From Paenibacillus sp. HWE-109 (GTDB taxonomy: Bacteria; Bacillota; Bacilli; Paenibacillales; NBRC-103111): DNA of 64,000 nucleotides. How positions within the stretch are numbered: position 1 is the stretch's first letter; every line of letters starts with the position of its first letter. The position numbers and the translations under genes were made by a program. Shown piece after piece: positions 35,048 to 43,295 of the stretch. Where the stretch lies: the NCBI RefSeq assembly GCF_022163125.1, contig NZ_CP091881.1, positions 7,862,501 to 7,926,500 on the forward strand, read 5' to 3'. The notes below the pieces were generated by a model. It did no database searches and had not been told where the DNA came from. It was given only the letters and a program-made list of their open reading frames with translations.

Positions 35048-35938
35048 ATGAAGAAGACAGCCTCGATGCTGGCGATCTGGATTAGCCTTGCCAGCAATGT
35101 CGTGCTTACCGCCATCAAAATCATCGTCGGACTCACGTTCCAAAGCCAAGTGCTCATCGCCGACGGCATCCATAACGCCGGTGATGTTATCGCCTCTGCG
35201 ACGGCGTACAGCTCCATGCGCGTGTCTTCGAAGCCGGCCGATGCGGATCATCCTTATGGCCACGGCAAGGCTGAGGTGCTTGGCGCCTTTATCGTCGCGA
35301 TTATTTTGGCCGGAGCGGCCATTTATATGGGCTATCACTCCATACATGCGCTATTCGAGCCAGCGGGCGCGGCGCATTGGATCGCGTTTGTCGCAGCGGT
35401 CATCTCGCTGATCTGGAAGCAAATTCTCTATGTCTACACCATGCGCATCGGCCGCCAACTCAACAGCAAAGGCTTAATCGCTACCGCCTACGATCATTTG
35501 GCGGACGTCTATGCCTCTATTGCTGCATCCGTAGGTATCGGTTTGGCTCTGATTGGCGAGCATTTCGGCTATGCCATCCTGGCGTATGGAGATCCCGTAG
35601 CGGGGATCATCGTCTCTTTTCTGGTCTTGAAGCTGGCCTACGAAATGGGCAGAGAATCCTTCGACATTCTCATGGAGCGAAGTGTAAATTTGGATCAGAT
35701 TGAACAATACGCGGCCTTGATCCGTTCTGTACCAGAAATCAAACGCATTGACCGTTTGCGGGCGCGGGAGCATGGCCATTACATACTAGTCGACGCCAGG
35801 CTTGCCGTTCGCGGGACATTGACCATTCAAGAAGGCCATGATATCAGCCGCTCTATCAAGCAAAAAATCAAAGAAGCTCATAGCGACGTGGATGAGGTGC
35901 TCGTGCATCTGAATCCTTGGTATGAGGAATCGGTATAA
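35048..35938 (+). CDS. Cation diffusion facilitator (CDF) metal exporter
   Basis: A 296-residue membrane protein with six membrane segments and a C-terminal cytoplasmic domain that ends in DEVLVHLNPW. Metal sites: ADGIHNAGD in segment 2 and YDHLADV in segment 5, with the His/Asp-rich DHPYGHGKAEV loop usual in zinc, iron and manganese exporters. I start at ATG 35048. A GTG seven codons upstream is 12 bases after GGAGG and is possible. It follows the IclR gene by 61 bp. Which metal it moves cannot be read here. Confidence 0.9.
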   Translation: MKKTASMLAIWISLASNVVLTAIKIIVGLTFQSQVLIADGIHNAGDVIASATAYSSMRVSSKPADADHPYGHGKAEVLGAFIVAIILAGAAIYMGYHSIHALFEPAGAAHWIAFVAAVISLIWKQILYVYTMRIGRQLNSKGLIATAYDHLADVYASIAASVGIGLALIGEHFGYAILAYGDPVAGIIVSFLVLKLAYEMGRESFDILMERSVNLDQIEQYAALIRSVPEIKRIDRLRAREHGHYILVDARLAVRGTLTIQEGHDISRSIKQKIKEAHSDVDEVLVHLNPWYEESV

Positions 35939-35943
35939 AAGCT

Positions 35944-35985
35944 AAGCTATCCGGCAGGTTGAAGAACCTGGGGATAGCTTTTTTG
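35944..35985 (+). terminator. Terminator after the CDF gene
   Basis: AAGCTATCC pairs with GGATAGCTT, with an inner CAGGTT/AACCTG stem, followed by six T residues. Confidence 0.85.
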
Positions 35986-36136
35986 TGCTAACAGAGATGC
36001 TGACTTATGCGCTTGTTGTCGAGGGAATGGGAAAATTAACGTATGTCACGGTGAGGGCCAACAGCGCAAACTCGGGATCAGAGTCATTTTCCAACATTTG
36101 AATAAGCGTCCATCTACCCGAACCCGTAAAAGGGAA

Positions 36137-36452
36137 CACGTGGGAGCGGTTAAGAATGAAATACAGCGTTACAGCTAGGGTAGTAGGTGAGAACTAGCTT
36201 TTAACGCTGAAAAACAGCGTTAAACCAACAGAGCTCACGTGGAAAGGAACACGTGGGAGCAGTTAAGAATGAAATACAGCGTTACAGCTAGGGTAGCAGG
36301 TGAAAACTGGCTTTTAACGCTGAAAAACAGCGTTAAACCAAAAGATCTCATGTGGAAAGGAACAAACAGGTGCAGTTAAGAATGAAATACAGCGTTACAG
36401 CTAGGGTAGCAGGTGAGAACTAATTTTTAACGCTGAAAAACAGCGTTATGAG
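36137..36452. repeat. Three-unit tandem array, 113-bp period
   Basis: Units start at about 36137, 36250 and 36363 and are very similar. Each holds GTTAAGAATGAAATACAGCG, then an AGCTAG...CTAGCT pair (AGCTAG/CTGGCT in unit 2, lost in unit 3), then the perfect hairpin TTTAACGCTG-AAAAA-CAGCGTTAAA. The upstream CAGCGTTA can pair with the same TAACGCTG, so the two folds exclude each other. Units 1 and 2 begin with CACGTGGG. It fills the gap between the convergent CDF and sleB genes. No open frame is supported in 35986-36500. Confidence 0.85.
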
Positions 36453-36502
36453 CATGCGAACTGGCGAAGAGAGGGGCGCAAGGGAGTAGCTAAGACTGAA
36501 AG

Positions 36503-36545
36503 GCAAAAAAAACCGTCAGGGGACTACTTATCCCTCTGACGGTTT
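36503..36545 (-). terminator. Terminator of the sleB gene
   Basis: CCGTCAGGG pairs with CCCTCTGACGG (one bulge) and on the minus strand is followed by eight T residues. Confidence 0.85.
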
Positions 36546-36560
36546 TCTGTATACCACATA

Positions 36561-37220
36561 TTACTTCGCAAAGATGTGATGACCAATCCGCACGGTTTGC
36601 GGACGTGACCAGATCCAGGCGCTAGTCGCTGTTTCTGGATTAAAGTAGTAGGTCGCTCCTTTGGTTGGGTCCCAGCCGCGTACGGCGTCCTGTGCAGCCT
36701 TGTAGGCGGTGCTGTCCGGCGTTAGCCAGTATTGGCCGTCACTTACTGCTGTGAACGCTCCTGGGGCAAATACAATGCCCTCAATCGTGTTGGCATACTG
36801 ACTCGACTTCAAGCGATTCATGACCACAGCTGCGACAGCGACTTGTCCTTCGTAGGATTCACCGCGTGCTTCGCTGTAGACCACTCTAGCCAAAACGTCC
36901 AGATCTTCTTGATTCACGGAGTATTTACGCAAACTCTGCCACGTATTCGCTCCAACAAGACCATCAACGGTTAAGCCATAATTATATTGAAAATTACGAA
37001 CAGCCGCGGCAGTTACAGGACCGTACTTGCCATCCACCGGCTGTGTATAATAGCCTAACATTTTTAGACGAAACTGTGCGTCCCATACGTCTCCGTTTTG
37101 AGTACCTAACTGTAAGGTAGCCTCTGCCGCGTAAGTCGGTTGGCTGAACTGGCTTGTAGTATACCCTAACCCGATCGACGCGAACAGCATGACTAAGACG
37201 AGCTTTTTCAATGTGTTCAT
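36561..37220 (-). CDS. sleB: Spore cortex-lytic enzyme, SleB type
   Basis: A 219-residue exported hydrolase that opens spore cortex peptidoglycan at germination as a lytic transglycosylase. A signal peptide (about residues 1-31) precedes a peptidoglycan-binding domain (LKMLGYYTQPVDGKYGPVTA) and the SleB/CwlJ hydrolase_2 domain with catalytic Glu in VVYSEARGES and the conserved YYFNPETATS. The binding domain favours SleB over CwlJ. No YpeB gene, its usual partner, lies next to it, so it may be a SleB paralogue. It ends in its own terminator. Confidence 0.85.
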   Translation of the reverse strand: MNTLKKLVLVMLFASIGLGYTTSQFSQPTYAAEATLQLGTQNGDVWDAQFRLKMLGYYTQPVDGKYGPVTAAAVRNFQYNYGLTVDGLVGANTWQSLRKYSVNQEDLDVLARVVYSEARGESYEGQVAVAAVVMNRLKSSQYANTIEGIVFAPGAFTAVSDGQYWLTPDSTAYKAAQDAVRGWDPTKGATYYFNPETATSAWIWSRPQTVRIGHHIFAK

Positions 37221-37402
37221 CGTTCATCTCCCCTTTCGCTCTACCCAGTATAGTAGGGGACAAGGGCAGGCTCAACCCGCAGTATTTGGAAATGTAAGTA
37301 AATCACTTGGGGCTCTAAGGGTTCAGCGTATGACATAAGTTTGAAAAAAACGCTTTCACAACCAGATGAGCCTGTAAGCAGGCGCGTCATATCCAAAATA
37401 AA

Positions 37403-37436
37403 AAATCCGGAAATGCCATAAGGCATTCCCGGATTT
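37403..37436 (-). terminator. Terminator of acnA
   Basis: AATCCGG-AAATGCC pairs with GGCATT-CCGGATT around ATAA. On the minus strand TTTTTTATTTT follows. Confidence 0.85.
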
Positions 37437-37479
37437 GGTGTGCATACATGTGTGTGTGTTTTGCGTGTTGTAAACTGAA

Positions 37480-40197
37480 TTATTTATTCTCAGCAAGGAT
37501 GGAGCGAAGAACGGTTTGCAGGATACCGCCATTACGGTAGTAATCCACGTCAACCAAGCTATCCAAACGCACAAGAGCGTTGAATTCGAAGCTTGTTCCG
37601 TCTTCACGAGTTGCTGTAACTTTAACTGTCGAACCTGGTTGAACATCGTTGCTCAAACCTGTGATATCGAATGTTTCGCGGCCTGTGATGCCGAGTGTTT
37701 TCCAGCCAGTTCCATCAAGGAATTGAAGGGGAAGAACGCCCATGCCCACAAGGTTGCTGCGGTGAATACGCTCGAAGCTTTCTGCGATAACGGCTTTAAC
37801 GCCGAGCAGGAATGTACCTTTTGCAGCCCAGTCACGGGAGCTTCCAGTTCCGTACTCTTTACCAGCGATAACGACAAGGTTTTGGCCTTCAGCTTGATAC
37901 TTCATGGAAGCATCGTAGATGGACTCAACTTCGCCAGTTGGCAGGTAAGTTGTTACGCCGCCTTCTGTGCCAGGTGCCACTTGGTTACGAATACGAATGT
38001 TGGCGAACGTTCCGCGCATCATCACTTCGTGGTTACCACGACGGGAACCGTAAGAGTTGAAATCTTCTTTTTTGACGCCGTGGTTGATCAAGTATTGGCC
38101 CCCTGGGCTGTCAACTTTGATGTTACCTGCAGGCGAGATGTGATCCGTTGTTACGGAATCGCTAAGCAGTGCCAATGTTTTGGCGTTGCGAATATCGGCG
38201 ATATCATCCAGAACCGTACCCAGATCGGTGAAGAACGGAGGCTCTTGAATGTAAGTGGATTTGTTGTCGAATTCGTACAGATCGCCTTCTGGAATTGCGA
38301 TTTCGTTGAAACGCTCGTTCGCACGGAATACATTGCTGTATTTGTCGCGGAACATATCAGCGCTCATTGCAATACCCAGAGCTTCTTGGATCTCTTGGTT
38401 TGTTGGCCAGATGTCTTTGAGGTAGACAGGTTGGTTGTTTTGGTCATAGCCGATTGGATCGTTAGCCAAATCAATGTTAACTGTTCCAGCAAGAGCATAA
38501 GCAACAACAAGTGGAGGTGACCCCAGATAGTTGGCTTTAACTTGCGCATGTACGCGGCCTTCAAAGTTACGGTTACCGGAAATAACGGCAGCCACTGTCA
38601 TATCGTTATCGATGATCGCTTTGCTGACTTCGTCTGGAAGCGGACCGGAGTTACCGATACAAGTTGCACAGCCATAACCTGCAACGTGGAAGCCAAGCGC
38701 TTCTAGAGGTTCAAGCAAGCCTGCTTTGATCAGGTACTCGGTAACAACCAGGGAGCCTGGTGTCAGGGAGCTTTTTACGAAAGCCGGTTTTCTCAAACCG
38801 CGAGCTACCGCTTTTTTCGCTACAAGTCCGGCACCTAGCATAACGCTTGGGTTGGAAGTGTTGGTACAGGAAGTGATCGCTGCAATAACGACAGCACCTG
38901 TGCCCATTTTCGCTGTTTCGCCGCTTGGGTAAACGACTTCTACAACTTCGTTGATTTTCTCGTCTGTCAGGCCGTATCCACCTTTGTCGATCGGCGTACG
39001 GATGATGGAGTTGAAAGACTCTTTCATGTTCGTAAGCTCAACACGGTCTTGAGGACGTTTAGGACCAGCTAAGCTTGGTACTACGGAACCGAGATCAAGT
39101 TCAACGACATCTGTGAACACAGGATCTGGAGTGCTGTCTGTACGGAACATGCCTTGTGCTTTGTAGTAAGCTTCGACAAGTGCGATTTGATCATCTTCAC
39201 GGCCTGTAGCTCTCAGGTAGTTCAATGTTTCGTTGTCAACTGGGAAGAAACCGATGGTTGCGCCGTACTCAGGAGCCATGTTAGCTACAGTTGCACGGTC
39301 AGCCAAGGAAATGTTGCTCAGACCAGGACCGAAGAACTCAACGAATTTACCAACAACGCCTTTTTTACGCAAAATTTGTGTAACAGTCAAAGCCAAGTCA
39401 GTCGCTGTAGCGCCTTCTGCCAAGTGGCCTGTCAATTTGAAACCAACAACGTCTGGAGCTACGAAGTAAAGTGGTTGTCCAAGCATTCCAGCTTCAGCTT
39501 CGATACCGCCGACGCCCCAACCTACAACACCAAGACCATTGATCATTGTTGTATGGGAGTCAGTACCAACCAAGGAATCTGGGTAAACAACAGTTTCACC
39601 GTCGATTGTTTTCGTAGCTGCTACGGAAGCCAGGTACTCCAAGTTAACTTGGTGAACGATACCTGTTGAAGGAGGAACAGCACGGAAATTATCAAATGCT
39701 GTTTGTGCCCAACGCAAGAAGCGGTAACGCTCTTCGTTTCTTTCGAATTCTAAGTTAATGTTCATTTCGAGTGCATCCGGGGATCCGAAAGCATCAACCA
39801 TGACAGAGTGGTCAATAACAAGGTCTACAGGAACAAGCGGATTGATCCGTTTTGGATCTCCACCTTCACGAGCCATAGTCGCACGCATTGCCGCAAGGTC
39901 AACGACGACTGGAACTCCGGTGAAATCCTGAAGAACGATACGAGCAGGAATGAAAGGAATTTCTTTGTTTTCATCGCGGCCTTCAGCCCAGCCAGCGATT
40001 TGTTTCACGTGTTCACTTGTAATCGCGCGACCGTCGAATTGACGAATAGCAGCTTCAAGCAAAACGCGGATGGAAACAGGCAGATTATTGATGGTGCCGT
40101 GACCTTGGCTTTCAAAGTCAGGAAGGCTGTAGTACTGGAACGATTTCGTGCCGACAGTTAACTGTTTACGCACGGAAAAAGAGTCCTTGTTGGACAT
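37480..40197 (-). CDS. acnA: Aconitate hydratase (aconitase A)
   Basis: Converts citrate to isocitrate in the TCA cycle. The 905-residue protein is full length for the AcnA/CitB type. [4Fe-4S] ligands are in ITSCTNTSNP and GYGCATCIGNSG, and substrate-site stretches include VGTDSHTTMINGLGV and YGTGSSRDWAAKG. In Bacillus, iron-free aconitase also binds mRNA. Codon use is that of a highly expressed gene. It has its own promoter and terminator, and a dyad shared with the IclR gene lies in its leader. In other Bacillota CcpC and CodY control this gene; I see no clear CcpC site. Confidence 0.97.
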   Translation of the reverse strand: MSNKDSFSVRKQLTVGTKSFQYYSLPDFESQGHGTINNLPVSIRVLLEAAIRQFDGRAITSEHVKQIAGWAEGRDENKEIPFIPARIVLQDFTGVPVVVDLAAMRATMAREGGDPKRINPLVPVDLVIDHSVMVDAFGSPDALEMNINLEFERNEERYRFLRWAQTAFDNFRAVPPSTGIVHQVNLEYLASVAATKTIDGETVVYPDSLVGTDSHTTMINGLGVVGWGVGGIEAEAGMLGQPLYFVAPDVVGFKLTGHLAEGATATDLALTVTQILRKKGVVGKFVEFFGPGLSNISLADRATVANMAPEYGATIGFFPVDNETLNYLRATGREDDQIALVEAYYKAQGMFRTDSTPDPVFTDVVELDLGSVVPSLAGPKRPQDRVELTNMKESFNSIIRTPIDKGGYGLTDEKINEVVEVVYPSGETAKMGTGAVVIAAITSCTNTSNPSVMLGAGLVAKKAVARGLRKPAFVKSSLTPGSLVVTEYLIKAGLLEPLEALGFHVAGYGCATCIGNSGPLPDEVSKAIIDNDMTVAAVISGNRNFEGRVHAQVKANYLGSPPLVVAYALAGTVNIDLANDPIGYDQNNQPVYLKDIWPTNQEIQEALGIAMSADMFRDKYSNVFRANERFNEIAIPEGDLYEFDNKSTYIQEPPFFTDLGTVLDDIADIRNAKTLALLSDSVTTDHISPAGNIKVDSPGGQYLINHGVKKEDFNSYGSRRGNHEVMMRGTFANIRIRNQVAPGTEGGVTTYLPTGEVESIYDASMKYQAEGQNLVVIAGKEYGTGSSRDWAAKGTFLLGVKAVIAESFERIHRSNLVGMGVLPLQFLDGTGWKTLGITGRETFDITGLSNDVQPGSTVKVTATREDGTSFEFNALVRLDSLVDVDYYRNGGILQTVLRSILAENK

Positions 40198-40230
40198 GGG
40201 TAATTCCTCCTTAAAATATCTTCATCCACC

Positions 40231-40251
40231 GAGTTTCAACTAGTGAAACTC
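40231..40251. promoter_or_regulatory. Dyad GAGTTTCA-N5-TGAAACTC in the acnA leader
   Basis: Perfect 8-5-8 inverted repeat, 34-54 bases upstream of the acnA start and downstream of its -10. The inner 17 bases match the dyad at the IclR transcription start at 15 positions, with an identical 5-base spacing. Its position would block elongation or initiation, so a repressor site is likely. Confidence 0.6.
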
Positions 40252-40274
40252 AATTTCATTTATCCCCTACCTCA

Positions 40275-40303
40275 AGTATACCGCCTCACTGTGTATCAGT
40301 AAA
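40275..40303 (-). promoter_or_regulatory. Sigma-A promoter of acnA
   Basis: On the minus strand TTTACT and TATACT separated by 17 bases, 78 bases before the start codon. Confidence 0.6.
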
Positions 40304-40409
40304 GATTTATTTCAATCATTTTTACTGGATAAATGTCATATATTGAATCAATTCAAAGCAAATCGGGCTCGTCCTTCAGAAAATGAGTGAAAATCACTTG
40401 TAAGCGGCT

Positions 40410-40576
40410 CTAGAAGTCGCTAAAGCATGTTTGGATAAGAGTCTTTTGGGACTTCTATTCATGGAATATGGGAATAAAGATGCCGATTAGAAGTCTCTAA
40501 AGACTTCTAATTACTGGGATTCGTCTGATTTGCGTCAATTTAAGGGAAATAGAAGCTTCTAAAGACTCTTAGTATG
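40410..40576. repeat. AGAAGTC/GACTTCT hairpin repeats between acnA and the amidase
   Basis: Four related hairpins: AGAAGTCGCTAAAG (40412), AGAGTCTTTTGGGACTTCT (40439, reverse sense), AGAAGTCTCTAAAGACTTCT (40490, a perfect 8-bp stem) and AGAAGCTTCTAAAGACTCTT (40551). Spacing is irregular. The rest of the 508-bp divergent gap holds the acnA control sites and the amidase RBS. Confidence 0.6.
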
Positions 40577-40705
40577 CCTCACACACGTGCTTTTCAATAA
40601 ATAGCAGTCTTTGGAGTCTCTTACCGGGCGGGTGGGACGACGGAAGAACCATTCCCCTTTATGAGACCAGTTGCCTGCATAAAAATTTTTAGGAGGTTAT
40701 CCAAG

Positions 40706-41725
40706 ATGTCCTGGCAAACAGCGCTCTACAACTACGTTCACGCCAAAAATCAAGCAGAGCTCGAAGGCTCTGCAGCACCGCTTGAAGCCTTTATCGCCGA
40801 CAGCGCTTATCTGCGCAAACAGGATGTCTGTTTTCGCAGGCTGCTGAACTGTTACCGAGATCGCGACGCCAAGCTGCTGCGGGGAGAGACCAAGCTGCGC
40901 CTCACAGGAGTCAGAGAATCCGCCCAGGAGACGATTGCGGAAATCAGAATGCACCGTCTCCTGCATTATCAGATCGGATCAACTCAGCATTTGGAGGAGC
41001 GGATTGAAACGGAACGCGTCACCATAGATCATGCAGCGAACCGCTGGCAAGTAAGGCATGCTGAAGCATTGCAAGCTGAGAAATCGCTTCCTGGCAAGTC
41101 GCGAGGCTTTGGTATGCCTGAGCCTGAAGATTTCGTGGCAGGGCTGCGAAGAGCCCCCTCTCTTCCTTACATCAACCATAGTATTCTCAACAGCGGGGCC
41201 CAGGAATTCGCTCCGCGAAAAATCATTTATAACCGCCCCAAAGCTGCAGAGTACGCCGAAACTTGGTGGAAAACCCCGAACCCCAAATACGAAGAATTCG
41301 AAGTCGATTGCACCAACTTTGTCTCGCAATGCCTCTTTGCAGGCGGGGCTCCAATGGACTATACTGGAAAAAGGGATTTAGGCTGGTGGTACGCTGGCAG
41401 AAGAGGCCATCAAGAGCTGTGGAGCTTCAGCTGGGCGGTAGCCAACAGCTTGCAAACATTTCTCTCGCACAGCCGCAAGGGGCTTCATGGTCATGCCGTG
41501 GATGATCCGCGTGAACTGCAGCAGGGAGACACAATTAGCTATGATTGGGACGGCGACGGCCGGTTCCAGCACAACGTCATCGTCATTGGCAAAGATGCCA
41601 ACGATATGCCCCTTGTGAATGCCCACACGTATAATAGCCGAAATCGATATTGGGCTTATAAAGATTCACCCGCTTGGACGGAGCGGACCAAATACGTTTT
41701 CGTTCGGGTTGCTGATGAAATGTAA
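40706..41725 (+). CDS. Putative amidase-domain protein (Amidase_6)
   Basis: A 339-residue protein whose C-terminal half matches the putative amidase domain PF12671: catalytic Cys in DCTNFVSQCLFAGG, then GDTISYDWDGDGRFQHN with the His, and NAHTYNSRNRYWAY. This is an NlpC/P60-like fold. The N-terminal half (about 180 residues) is charged and unrecognised. No signal peptide is visible, so it may act in the cytoplasm or the spore. AGGAGGTT lies 8 bases before ATG 40706. It is 41 bp upstream of ddl, hinting at a cell-wall or spore-wall role. Confidence 0.87.
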   Translation: MSWQTALYNYVHAKNQAELEGSAAPLEAFIADSAYLRKQDVCFRRLLNCYRDRDAKLLRGETKLRLTGVRESAQETIAEIRMHRLLHYQIGSTQHLEERIETERVTIDHAANRWQVRHAEALQAEKSLPGKSRGFGMPEPEDFVAGLRRAPSLPYINHSILNSGAQEFAPRKIIYNRPKAAEYAETWWKTPNPKYEEFEVDCTNFVSQCLFAGGAPMDYTGKRDLGWWYAGRRGHQELWSFSWAVANSLQTFLSHSRKGLHGHAVDDPRELQQGDTISYDWDGDGRFQHNVIVIGKDANDMPLVNAHTYNSRNRYWAYKDSPAWTERTKYVFVRVADEM

Positions 41726-41766
41726 TAGGTAAGAACGGAAATAGAACGACTAGACGGAGGTACGGA

Positions 41767-42912
41767 ATGAGCGGCAAAATCAGAATTGGACTCATTTATG
41801 GAGGGAAATCCGGAGAGCATGACGTGTCCTTGCAAACGGCACTGGCTGTTATGAAAGCCGTAGACTTCACGAAATATGAGGTAACACCGTTTTATATATC
41901 CAAAAAAGGGGAGTGGAGAAGCGGTGCACCGCTGCTTGGTCCGGCAGAATCCAAAGAGGCTCTCACTTTCAGCACGGGAGATGCCGCAAATACGCCTGCT
42001 TCTAACGCATTCGCTCCTATATTCGGAGCAATTCAAGCCAAAGGCGACGTGAGTGTTGCCGCAGCAGGCGCCTCAGCAACGAAGAGCACCGGGATGGATG
42101 TCATTTTTCCGCTGCTGCACGGTACGTTCGGGGAAGATGGAACGATCCAAGGTTTGCTCGAAATGGCCAATATTCCATACGTAGGGGCAGGCGTGCTCGC
42201 GTCTGCAGTGGGTATGGATAAAGTCATGATGAAGAAAATTTTTGCGCAAGAGGGACTGCCGCAATGCATTTTCCGTCATTTCACGCGTACGGAGTGGGAA
42301 AAGAATCGGGCGTATCACTTGGTCGAGCTCGAAACAGCGATCGGTTATCCTTGCTTCGTGAAGCCGGCTAATCTAGGTTCCAGTGTTGGTATTTCCAAAG
42401 CAAGAAATCAAGAAGAATTAATCGAAGCTGTCAATTTTGCCTTCCAATACGACCGCAAAGTCATCATTGAAGAAAATATCGATGCGCGTGAGATTGAAGT
42501 CGCTATTCTGGGTAATGATGAGCCTATCGCTTCCGTAGCGGGTGAAATTGTTTCGTCCAACGAATTCTACGATTACAAAGCGAAATATCTCGATGGCAAA
42601 TCAGCTATGGTCATTCCTGCCGACATTCCCGCGGAAACAGCTGAACAAATTAGACAGCTGGCAATTCAAGCCTACTTGGCTGTGGATGGCAGCGGATTGT
42701 CACGTATGGATTTCTTCCTAGGCAAAGCCGATAACAAAATCTATATCAATGAAATCAACACGATGCCGGGTTTCACCCCGTTCAGCATGTACCCGCTGCT
42801 GTGGCAAGAAACCGGTAAGCCCTACGCAGAACTGCTCGATGATTTGATTCGATTAGCGATCGAACGGCATGCGACGAAGCAAAGTATCCAATATTCTTTT
42901 GATGTGGAGTAG
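41767..42912 (+). CDS. ddl: D-alanine--D-alanine ligase
   Basis: Makes the D-Ala-D-Ala dipeptide for peptidoglycan, using ATP. The 381-residue protein has an N-terminal domain with GGKSGEHDVSL and an ATP-grasp domain with FVKPANLGSSVGISKA, the omega-loop region and metal-site EINTMPGFTPFSMYP. Length and motifs fit the long DdlA-like form. GGAGG lies 9 bases before the ATG. The next gene begins at its stop. Confidence 0.95.
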   Translation: MSGKIRIGLIYGGKSGEHDVSLQTALAVMKAVDFTKYEVTPFYISKKGEWRSGAPLLGPAESKEALTFSTGDAANTPASNAFAPIFGAIQAKGDVSVAAAGASATKSTGMDVIFPLLHGTFGEDGTIQGLLEMANIPYVGAGVLASAVGMDKVMMKKIFAQEGLPQCIFRHFTRTEWEKNRAYHLVELETAIGYPCFVKPANLGSSVGISKARNQEELIEAVNFAFQYDRKVIIEENIDAREIEVAILGNDEPIASVAGEIVSSNEFYDYKAKYLDGKSAMVIPADIPAETAEQIRQLAIQAYLAVDGSGLSRMDFFLGKADNKIYINEINTMPGFTPFSMYPLLWQETGKPYAELLDDLIRLAIERHATKQSIQYSFDVE

Positions 42913-42918
42913 ATGCAA

Positions 42919-43236
42919 ATGGGATTTCAAACCGAATTTAATTCAGTATGCAAATTCAAGTCCGCGCAGGAGCTGTTCGAGCTGCTGGAATATGGCCGCG
43001 GCAAAATGGTGAAGAGCGGTTTCCGCGTCTTCCCTACAGGCCAGAAGGTTATCGCGTACACGCCGGATAATCAGGCAATTGCCATTGTTCGCATCGTCGC
43101 CTCCATCGCGGAAATTAATTTCCAAGGAGAAGAAGTGACGCAAGTGGAAATGGAGCTTATTCGCCGGTTGAACGAAGAAGAAGCGAAGATTCAAACGGCG
43201 CTGGCTTTCGAGATGTTTTTCGGTGAGCAAGCGTAA
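42919..43236 (+). CDS. Hypothetical protein coupled to ddl
   Basis: A 105-residue soluble protein, not recognised. It has a mixed alpha/beta look (FKSAQELFELLEYGRGKMV; KVIAYTPDNQAIAIVRIV) and an acidic helical C-terminus. I prefer ATG 42919, 9 bases after GGAG within the ddl end. ATG 42913 directly at the ddl stop is the alternative. It is almost certainly co-transcribed with ddl and shares its terminator, which suggests a role near cell-wall synthesis, but nothing in the sequence proves it. Confidence 0.75.
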   Translation: MGFQTEFNSVCKFKSAQELFELLEYGRGKMVKSGFRVFPTGQKVIAYTPDNQAIAIVRIVASIAEINFQGEEVTQVEMELIRRLNEEEAKIQTALAFEMFFGEQA

Positions 43237-43254
43237 TTTGGTCAATCAGATGGA

Positions 43255-43288
43255 AAAAGGCGCCGTCCCGCAAGGGAAGGCGCCTTTT
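43255..43288. terminator. Bidirectional terminator
   Basis: Perfect stem AAAAGGCGCC / GGCGCCTTTT with a 14-base loop between the ddl operon and the convergent MFS gene. Confidence 0.85.
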
Positions 43289-43295
43289 CGCATGA

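Noticed and set aside
37340..37356. cre-like sequence AAAAAACGCTTTCAC between acnA and sleB
   Set aside because: Only the right half fits; the TG of the left half is missing.
37516..40161. Long antisense open frames inside acnA
   Set aside because: Same reason: shadow of a highly expressed gene, no RBS and no plausible product.
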